DNA of 16,890 nucleotides from an uncultured Prevotellaceae bacterium (lineage in GTDB: Bacteria > Bacteroidota > Bacteroidia > Bacteroidales > Bacteroidaceae). Of this stretch, positions 8,701 to 13,937 are shown one piece after another (position 1 is the stretch's first letter; every line of letters starts with the position of its first letter). The translations under genes and the position numbers were made by a program. The notes beneath the pieces were generated by a model, which saw nothing but the letters and a program-made list of their open reading frames with translations, was not told the DNA's origin and made no database searches. The stretch spans positions 1 to 16,890 of the forward strand of contig CALGGJ010000084.1 in NCBI GenBank assembly GCA_937915745.1, read 5' to 3'.

Positions 8701-11640
8701 ATATATGTCAGCGTGGCAAAACCCGACTGTATTCCTGTGTTGTGGGAGGGTGGAGCAACCACTGGCGATTACTCACCACACTCATGGAAAGGAGCATATA
8801 CCATCTCGACCGGTGGCGAGCTGACACTCATTACTTCCGACGAACCGACGCCGGCATTTACAGGAGTGGTATATGTGGCAGATGATGTAACGGCGGCAGA
8901 CAATATCTCAATACAATTTGCCGACTGGAACAACTTGGATGTGACCGTAAATCTCGAAAACCAACCAACCCGCAGTTACCTCAGTCAGACCACATACACT
9001 GGTAGTGCCGATGCAAGTACTATCGGCCAATATGCAATAAGCAATCCTCCGGCACGTCTCGACCATCCACACACTGTTCTGTTGCCGTTGCCCGAACAAG
9101 GTGAGGGTTTGACGTTGGAGTATAAACTCATTGCTGCACAGGAAGGTACACCAACGGAAGAAACAATCCATACGGTAGGTTTAGATGGTAAGCAACCTTT
9201 ATATGAACTGGCAAACCTGATACCGGCAGCTACATACAGCTATGAAGTAAAGAAGAATGGCACCGTTGTGTCGGCTGGTAATATACACACCACAGGTCAT
9301 CTGCGTATGATAAAGGCCGTGACAGGCAACAACATACGAGATTTGGGTGGATGGGCTTATACCGACGAAAGCGACGGACCACGTGTGAAATACGGAAAGT
9401 TATATCGAGGTGGTGAGATGAATGGTGACCACCAAATTGATGAATACGACCGCGAACTGTTGCGCGCTTTGGGCGTGAAGGCCGAACTCGATATCCGCGA
9501 AGACGTTGATATAACCAACTACACCATAACAGAGTCTGCACTGGGAAGCGACATTGATTACATCTACATGAACCAGCATGGACACAGTTCTACCACTGTG
9601 GCAACCGATTCTATCACTCTCGGTAAAGCCTTCCTGTATATGCTTAACAACCTGAGACGTGGATATCCGGTGTACTTCCATTGCTACTGGGGAGCCGACC
9701 GTACAGCCATGTATGCCATGCTGTACCTGGGAGTGCTTGGTGTCAGTGTAGGTGATATATACAAGGACTACGAACTCACCACTTTCTCAAATGCCGGTTC
9801 ACGTGTAAAGACAAGTCTTGACAGTAAAATTGAATACATACAATCGTTGCCTGGGACTACTTTCAAAGAGCAGTGCTACTACTATTGGACAAGAGTGGTG
9901 GGCATCTCTACACAAGATGTAGATGAGTACATCCGCATTATGACCGACCCCGCATACGAACCAATCACGACAAGCATACCGGTGGCAGGATATTATTACC
10001 TGTATGATTCGGCCGCTGGTCAGTTCTTGGGACGTGGCGGAACTGACGGCACCAAGCCGGTTTTGGACCAGCTGGGAACGGCAGTGCTGGTAAATACACC
10101 CGAGCAGGGAACTCGCACCATCATGTTCCTCGACAACCGTAGATACCTCGGTCTTAATGGAGAAAACATAGGAACCGAGAACCATGAAGGCTATGGATGG
10201 AATGTGACAGAACTGGCTGATGGGCAGTTTACGATAGCTGTTGCTGATATAGATGATGGTTCTGACACTAAGTCATACCTTGTCAATGCAGGAGGGCAGC
10301 TCGGCCTGCAAACAGCCGAGCCTGCACAGACATGGTTGTTCGTAACACCCGAACGCCACAACTCATTGGTGGCCTCTGCCCGTGACCAGCGTATAAAGAC
10401 ACTGGCAGCAAATGCTGGCATTGATGTTGAGACCGAAAGCGAGCTGGCAGGATTGCTTGCTACATATAGAGGCATTGACAAGACTTCAGCTATTGAAAAT
10501 GCTGCACTCACGGCCAACAGCAACGGATGGACACTCAACCTGAATGGTGCTACCAGTGCCGTCAATTGGGGCAAATACACCATGGCATCTAACAACTATG
10601 GAGCTATGACGCTTGCTCAAACCATTACTGGACTGCCATCGGGACTCTACCGGGTGACAATGCAGGGATTCCAACGTATGTGCAGCAATACGCTGAGCAT
10701 GCAATATGGTAACAAGGGAATTTCCATGGCTAATGCAACACTGACGGCGAACGACAATTTTACACCATTGCTCGATTGGTATTCAATACGTGATTCGGAG
10801 ACCCTGCCAAACTCACGAGGCGATATATCCGACTTCACACAGCAGAAATATACGAACTCTCTTTATACCTATGTCGGTGATGATGGTGTGCTTTATCTTG
10901 AGTTCTGCAACCCATCTTACCTGGGTTCGTCGGCTTCGTGGACGAACTTCAACGGAGTGACACTGACCTATTACGATAACCAGACTCCGCTGCAACCTGG
11001 AGACGACCTCACGGCTGCCATAACCAATGCTGCCTGCGCCGGACTGGATGGATGGCATATCACCAGTGGAGCCAATGGTGCACTGCAAGTCGATACATGG
11101 TCGTCAAGCGGTTCGAAAGACGGGACAGGCATGTCAACTCCATTCATCGAATATTGGATTTCGTCATCTTCAGGAACTCTGGCCGACGCTTCTGTTTACC
11201 ACGACCCCGTTGCTCATTTGCAACCAGGTACTTATCGTCTGACGGCATTGGTACGTCTGTGTAGCGAAAGTGGTGCTTCAACCATTTCGGCGGCGTCGAT
11301 GTATGCAAACAATAGCACACTCGACCTGACACAGGGTACACCATACACCTACAGCGGTCGCAAGGGTATATATGGCACATACGAGCTGGACTTCGTAGTG
11401 GGCGACGACGGAATGCTCAATTTCGGATTCACTGTCAAGAATGCAACATTCAACTGGCTGGCATTCAAAAATGTTAAACTTACATACATCGCACCACCTT
11501 CTCCTGCGGTGAGCATAGACAGACCGGACTATGTAGGCAAAGGCACCACAGGTGTTGTATATAACATCGCAGGGCAACGGCTCAGTGGTCTGCAGAAGGG
11601 GGTTAATATTGTTGATGGAAACAAGGTACTGATCAGATAA
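5743..11640 (+). CDS. Giant modular secreted protein with tyrosine-phosphatase-type domain
   Basis: A 1965-residue exported protein. The signal peptide ends near A38 after VYLLVWLPVAFVAM; its n-region is unusually long, so M17 (5791) is an alternative start. Modules in order: a beta-trefoil-like part (about 44-165) and beta-sandwich (213-374); helical linker; beta-sandwich (451-626); helical linker; beta-sandwich (711-885); a Prevotella-type beta module (about 890-1085); a fibronectin III-like domain (about 1107-1186); a phosphatase domain (about 1187-1405); a second copy of the first block (1416-1745); a fifth beta-sandwich (1756-1917); and a C-terminal tag (1938-1965). The phosphatase domain has NIRDLGGW, then KLYRGGEMN, and the P-loop HCYWGADRT (1313-1321; Cys1314, Arg1320), matching the Y_phosphatase3 family. 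The tag suggests surface anchoring or secretion (inference). The sandwiches probably bind glycans. The phosphatase substrate is unknown; flanking fucosidases suggest a glycan-related role. Confidence 0.8.
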   Translation: MNKLFNLKLWWRTFRHMIPQVYLLVWLPVAFVAMPLHASIPESGYYYLYCEQSGGFLSRGGSNGVMPVIDELGVPFTLTTPENGARRFLFLDNSLYLYETESGLATDGSAYRNLSITEVSEGQFTLKSYYKRVYPAVDAWLGIDNGVVVLTTDEQNAAIWCLKSADEQKDIVARKAEQRIRNIAAKGGLEVQTQADLESILQGYESIDATNQVTNAALTANSNGWTLNLKGATSALNWGKYTIASNNYGAMTLTQTVTGLKRGFYRVTLQAFYRGCKVAPSMTAGNLGFTMTNAILQAGDNYVPIVDWYTIRDSDTKPDSRGDISDFSLSKYTNTLYTYVGWDGKLTLTIDNPSYFSSSGAWFNFNNLTLTYYDDGHSDDDLKTEPALEAIDQYMAYNKTADTDYDAALTILRQTVLAATANEQIEQAIATLPELYRGYISRLAPTDKAIDITDIIHNSDFAQYEEGWNISITNPAGYNKTYKFYTAGTPHVFEAYAGYSNFELSGFDVNQTITLPAGMYRINVQSFYRYGLSYNTDLTELGHGISRSYLYAGSDRQPVKRLGDIVADTYANDLQTASAELGQGLYPNSLVFTLDAEETVAIGVCGTYEEKTSWSAIGPFTLEKVSQSVLDAEESQLFDGLKRQYADYLDALAAIASPSDSYSEFAKQVAAAKTTLSGADEEAAMQAICAEVRGALIDFIATHNQAGERYDITPLIDNPDFADGISGWVVNGMQAVSGGIVEAFNKQNASISQTLQGMPAGVYELKVQAFHRTAGYLSTIHPYEAGTEVVTASLVGNSGTNQPLLSIHDARRYTPALSSGSVEGAYNQSIPNTAQAASAAFADGLYWNSLFIDQVQPGELNIGVALTNGQASNWVALDNFRLYYGAATEEVNVNTATDGLTLPADAVKANLNTDLVLQAGRLNAVCLPSNMPASTFDNVYVLAEVKSDGTNATATMVPVPDNATLQAGHVYFVQPNSDCSNFSLSDIYVSVAKPDCIPVLWEGGATTGDYSPHSWKGAYTISTGGELTLITSDEPTPAFTGVVYVADDVTAADNISIQFADWNNLDVTVNLENQPTRSYLSQTTYTGSADASTIGQYAISNPPARLDHPHTVLLPLPEQGEGLTLEYKLIAAQEGTPTEETIHTVGLDGKQPLYELANLIPAATYSYEVKKNGTVVSAGNIHTTGHLRMIKAVTGNNIRDLGGWAYTDESDGPRVKYGKLYRGGEMNGDHQIDEYDRELLRALGVKAELDIREDVDITNYTITESALGSDIDYIYMNQHGHSSTTVATDSITLGKAFLYMLNNLRRGYPVYFHCYWGADRTAMYAMLYLGVLGVSVGDIYKDYELTTFSNAGSRVKTSLDSKIEYIQSLPGTTFKEQCYYYWTRVVGISTQDVDEYIRIMTDPAYEPITTSIPVAGYYYLYDSAAGQFLGRGGTDGTKPVLDQLGTAVLVNTPEQGTRTIMFLDNRRYLGLNGENIGTENHEGYGWNVTELADGQFTIAVADIDDGSDTKSYLVNAGGQLGLQTAEPAQTWLFVTPERHNSLVASARDQRIKTLAANAGIDVETESELAGLLATYRGIDKTSAIENAALTANSNGWTLNLNGATSAVNWGKYTMASNNYGAMTLAQTITGLPSGLYRVTMQGFQRMCSNTLSMQYGNKGISMANATLTANDNFTPLLDWYSIRDSETLPNSRGDISDFTQQKYTNSLYTYVGDDGVLYLEFCNPSYLGSSASWTNFNGVTLTYYDNQTPLQPGDDLTAAITNAACAGLDGWHITSGANGALQVDTWSSSGSKDGTGMSTPFIEYWISSSSGTLADASVYHDPVAHLQPGTYRLTALVRLCSESGASTISAASMYANNSTLDLTQGTPYTYSGRKGIYGTYELDFVVGDDGMLNFGFTVKNATFNWLAFKNVKLTYIAPPSPAVSIDRPDYVGKGTTGVVYNIAGQRLSGLQKGVNIVDGNKVLIR
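5872..6864 (+). repeat. Internal duplication, copy A (about 330 residues)
   Basis: This segment of the giant gene encodes GYYYLY...FLSRGG through NAALTANSNGWTLNL, RGDISDF and LTYYD, all repeated in order at 9988-10977. The two copies differ in length by a single codon. Protein similarity is highest in the beta-sandwich half. DNA identity persists in places, for example CGGCCAACAGCAACGGATGG in both copies, so this is a true duplication rather than convergent domain use. Confidence 0.9.
9988..10977 (+). repeat. Internal duplication, copy B (about 330 residues)
   Basis: Second copy of the block at 5872-6864, encoding GYYYLY...FLGRGG, NAALTANSNGWTLNL, RGDISDF and LTYYD. It follows directly after the phosphatase domain, so the two copies bracket the other sandwiches and the enzyme domain. 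The N-terminal beta-trefoil-like half has diverged more than the sandwich half. Confidence 0.9.
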
Positions 11641-11646
11641 CATGAT

Positions 11647-11717
11647 AAGGGTGTATGTGACCTGCCATGGTTGCATACATCCTTAACCCTAATGACCGGC
11701 TTGGTTTTAAGCCCGTC
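11647..11717 (+). terminator. Two tandem hairpins after the giant gene
   Basis: The first hairpin pairs AAGGGTGTATG (11647-11657) with CATACATCCTT (11674-11684), 10 of 11 Watson-Crick pairs plus one G-T. The second pairs GACCGGCTT (11694-11702) with AAGCCCGTC (11709-11717), 8 of 9, with loop GGTTTT. Neither is followed by a T-run, so they may attenuate, stabilise the mRNA end or partly terminate rather than act as a classical intrinsic terminator. No TAnnTTTG box was found before the following fucosidase, so some read-through is likely. Confidence 0.45.
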
Positions 11718-11756
11718 AGTGTTCCATATAATAAGAAGGTATTCTACTTATTAAAG

Positions 11757-11784
11757 AAATGTTATATCTAAAATGTTATATCTA
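11757..11784 (+). repeat. Perfect 14-bp tandem repeat at the fucosidase start codon
   Basis: AAATGTTATATCTA occurs twice back to back (11757-11770 and 11771-11784). The final A of the second copy is the first base of the fucosidase ATG. The second copy also creates a four-codon frame (ATG at 11773, stop TGA 11785-11787) whose stop overlaps the fucosidase start as ATGA. Confidence 0.8.
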
Positions 11785-13469
11785 TGAGTCTGCTTCGATT
11801 AGTAACACATCGTTTCATGTCGTTTATTGTACTTGCTCCCGTGTGTACAATAATGTTTGCACAAACCTACCAGGTGCCAGTTCTTGAAACCGATGAGCCA
11901 ATGGCTACAGGTCCATTCAGTCCTACATGGGAATCATTACGCACATACAAAGTACCCGACTGGTTTCGCGATGCCAAGTTCGGCATTTGGGCACACTGGG
12001 GACCACAGTGCGTTGAAGGGTCGGGCGACTGGATGGCCCGCGAACTCTATATGGAGGGCAACGGTAAATACAATTATCATGTGGAACATTACGGGCACCC
12101 GTCAGTGTTCGGTTTCAAGGATATCCTGCCGCTGTTTAAGGCCGAACACTGGACCCCCGACGAGCTTGTCCGATTCTATAAGGAGGAGGTTGGAGCTCAA
12201 TACTTCTTTGTGCTTGGCAATCATCACGACAACTTCGACCTTTGGGATTCAAAATATCAGGAATGGAACTCAATGGCCATAGGTCCGCATCGCGACATAT
12301 TGGGCGAGTGGTCGGCTGCAGCCAAGAAGGCCGGGCTGCCGTTCGGTGTGTCGTTCCATGCCGACCATGCCTGGATATGGTACGAGCCGAGCAGGCGTTT
12401 CGACTTGCACGGCCCTTTGCGTGGAGTGAAATACGACGGATGGCTCACCAAGGAAGACGGCTACAAGCTGAATGCCGATGGAAGCGTGAAGTGGTGGCGC
12501 GGACTGGATCCGCAGAAACTGTATGCTCAAGACCACGACTTTTCATCCGACACATGGAACAACAGCGCAATTCACTCACAGTGGGGATGGGGTAATGGGG
12601 CTTGTCTGCCGACTCAGGAATATGTCACCAACTTCTATAACCGTACGCTCGATGCCATCAACCGCTATAATCCAGACCTCATCTACTTTGATGTGACCGT
12701 ATTGCCGTTCTATCCGTTGAGCGATGCTGGCATGAAGATAACAGCCCACATGTATAATCACAGTGCGGCACTTCATGGCGGATTGAACCAGGCAGTTGTG
12801 TTTGGCAAGATTCTCGATGAAGAGCAGAAACAAGCTCTGGTTTGGGATGTTGAGCGTGGTGCACCCAACAAAATCATGGAACAGCCTTGGCAATGCTGCA
12901 ACTGCTTGGGCGATTGGCATTACAACACCTCGGTCTATCAGCGTGGCAGCTATAAGAGCGCACCTACTGTAGCCAAGCTGCTTGTTGATATAGTATCGAA
13001 AAACGGCAACATGTTGCTCAATGTGCCGCTACGTGCCGATGGTACCCCCGACGAGAAGGAACTCGCCATATTGCACGAGTTTGGTGCATGGATGAAGATA
13101 AACAGCGAAAGCATTGTCAAGACACGGCCTTGGGCAATATTTGGCGAGGGGCCTATTGCTGATGCTGACATCAAGATAAACGCCCAGGGATTCAACGACG
13201 GACAATACACACGTGCGGGGTCGGACGAAATCCGGTTCACTCAAACCGACCGCTATCTATATGTCAGTGCGCTTGCTTGGCCCGACGACCATACCATACG
13301 TATTCGTTCATTGGCCGAGGGCTCTAAACTCTTCAGTGGGAAAATAGGCAGGGTAGAGTTGTTGGGCCATGGCAGGGTTGACTTTACCCGCAATGCAGAT
13401 GCGTTGGTTGTCACTTTGCCCGAAAAACCACTCAACAACATCATGCCGGTATTGAGGATTAGGAAGTGA
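11784..13469 (+). CDS. Secreted GH29 alpha-L-fucosidase (second, divergent subgroup)
   Basis: A 561-residue exported enzyme. The signal peptide ends near A26 (FIVLAPVCTIMFA before Q27); M12 (11817) is an alternative start that would give a more typical signal peptide. The GH29 catalytic domain covers about 55-440: FRDAKFGIWAHWGPQ (61-75), LGNHHDNFDLWDSKY (144-158) and PDLIYFDVTVLPFYP (297-311), with D303 as the expected nucleophile, then ALVWDVERG (351-359) and NGNMLLNVPLRADG (407-420). Residues about 445-561 form a C-terminal beta-sandwich typical of GH29. It shares only family-level motifs with the fucosidase at 3741-5588, so the two probably cut different linkages. No strong promoter of its own was found; expression may come partly from the gene upstream. 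Confidence 0.85.
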   Translation: MSLLRLVTHRFMSFIVLAPVCTIMFAQTYQVPVLETDEPMATGPFSPTWESLRTYKVPDWFRDAKFGIWAHWGPQCVEGSGDWMARELYMEGNGKYNYHVEHYGHPSVFGFKDILPLFKAEHWTPDELVRFYKEEVGAQYFFVLGNHHDNFDLWDSKYQEWNSMAIGPHRDILGEWSAAAKKAGLPFGVSFHADHAWIWYEPSRRFDLHGPLRGVKYDGWLTKEDGYKLNADGSVKWWRGLDPQKLYAQDHDFSSDTWNNSAIHSQWGWGNGACLPTQEYVTNFYNRTLDAINRYNPDLIYFDVTVLPFYPLSDAGMKITAHMYNHSAALHGGLNQAVVFGKILDEEQKQALVWDVERGAPNKIMEQPWQCCNCLGDWHYNTSVYQRGSYKSAPTVAKLLVDIVSKNGNMLLNVPLRADGTPDEKELAILHEFGAWMKINSESIVKTRPWAIFGEGPIADADIKINAQGFNDGQYTRAGSDEIRFTQTDRYLYVSALAWPDDHTIRIRSLAEGSKLFSGKIGRVELLGHGRVDFTRNADALVVTLPEKPLNNIMPVLRIRK

Positions 13470-13517
13470 CTCTGGGGGGCTATAAATCCCTTGGATCGGG
13501 TTTATACGAGCCCAGAG
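13470..13517 (+). terminator. Long imperfect hairpin after the second fucosidase
   Basis: CTCTGGG (13470-13476) pairs with CCCAGAG (13511-13517). The arms continue inward through GGCTATAAATCCC against GGGTTTATACGAG with small mismatches, giving a stem of nearly 20 bp with a short loop. It begins immediately after the fucosidase stop codon and sits 3 bp before the next hairpin, so the pair probably forms a double transcription end. Confidence 0.6.
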
Positions 13518-13519
13518 AG

Positions 13520-13557
13520 AAAAAATGCGGCGGCCGCACGGGTCGTCGCATTTTTTT
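13520..13557. terminator. Strong bidirectional intrinsic terminator
   Basis: AAAAAATGCGGCG (13520-13532) pairs with CGTCGCATTTTTT (13544-13556), with one G-T pair and an 11-nt loop. The GC-rich core ends in a T-run on each strand. It lies between the plus-strand fucosidase and the convergent minus-strand peptide gene, the expected place for a terminator serving both. Confidence 0.85.
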
Positions 13558-13587
13558 CGTTACGTTACATTGGGTAGGGTGTCCTGA

Positions 13588-13731
13588 TTAGAACTCTTCC
13601 CATTCGATGTCTTCGCGTTCAGGTGCCAGCACGTCGCTGTTGTCGGCTGCTGTGGTTGATACTACGAGGCAGAGGGCGTTCATCACGGCCTGCTCATCGC
13701 GTGTCTGTGGCTGAATATATGTTTTCTTCAT
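13588..13731 (-). CDS. Small 47-residue MKKTYIQP-type peptide
   Basis: This short frame begins MKKTYIQPQTRDEQ and ends in the acidic tail DIEWEEF. Bacteroidales genomes carry many unannotated 40-60 residue proteins starting MKK.Y..P, with a short hydrophobic middle and a variable tail; here the middle is ALCLVVSTTAA (19-29). It follows the truncated surface gene on the same strand by about 190 nt and is followed by a strong terminator. An A/G-rich stretch (AGAAAAGA) precedes the start. Function unknown; the hydrophobic part is too weak for a confident membrane or signal call. Support comes from the family-like N-terminus and position, not from any known activity. Confidence 0.6.
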   Translation of the reverse strand: MKKTYIQPQTRDEQAVMNALCLVVSTTAADNSDVLAPEREDIEWEEF

Positions 13732-13797
13732 AATCGTCTTTTCTTCTATGAATAATTAATAATGAATAGCTGATTTGGTACGCTCCCATCCCGTGTC

Positions 13798-13821
13798 CCC
13801 TCCCCTTTGACAGGGGGAGGG
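13798..13821. repeat. C/G-tract hairpin in the intergenic region
   Basis: CCCTCCCC (13798-13805) pairs perfectly with GGGGAGGG (13814-13821) around an 8-nt loop. There is no T-run. Such CCCCTCCCC-loop-GGGGAGGG elements look like a dispersed intergenic repeat rather than a terminator. It lies upstream of the small peptide gene on the minus strand. Confidence 0.5.
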
Positions 13822-13844
13822 AGAGGGATGAAGGGTTATAAATT

Positions 13845-13937
13845 ACTTAACCAGCACTTTGACTTATCGTCTTAGTGCTTGTCGTTCGGCAGAACTCAAA
13901 GCGAGCTTTTGTTTTGCGCTCACTTAACCAGCACTTT
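13845..13937. repeat. 16-bp direct repeats flanking a 61-bp hairpin element
   Basis: ACTTAACCAGCACTTT occurs at 13845-13860 and again at 13922-13937, 77 bp apart. The second copy is the 3' end of the surface gene on the minus strand (K-V-L-V-K codons); the first repeats those codons followed by TAA. Between them is a 61-bp segment with an imperfect inverted repeat (13889-13902 with 13905-13917). The simplest reading is that a short element inserted or duplicated at the gene end, leaving the old stop codon stranded 77 bp downstream. Confidence 0.7.
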
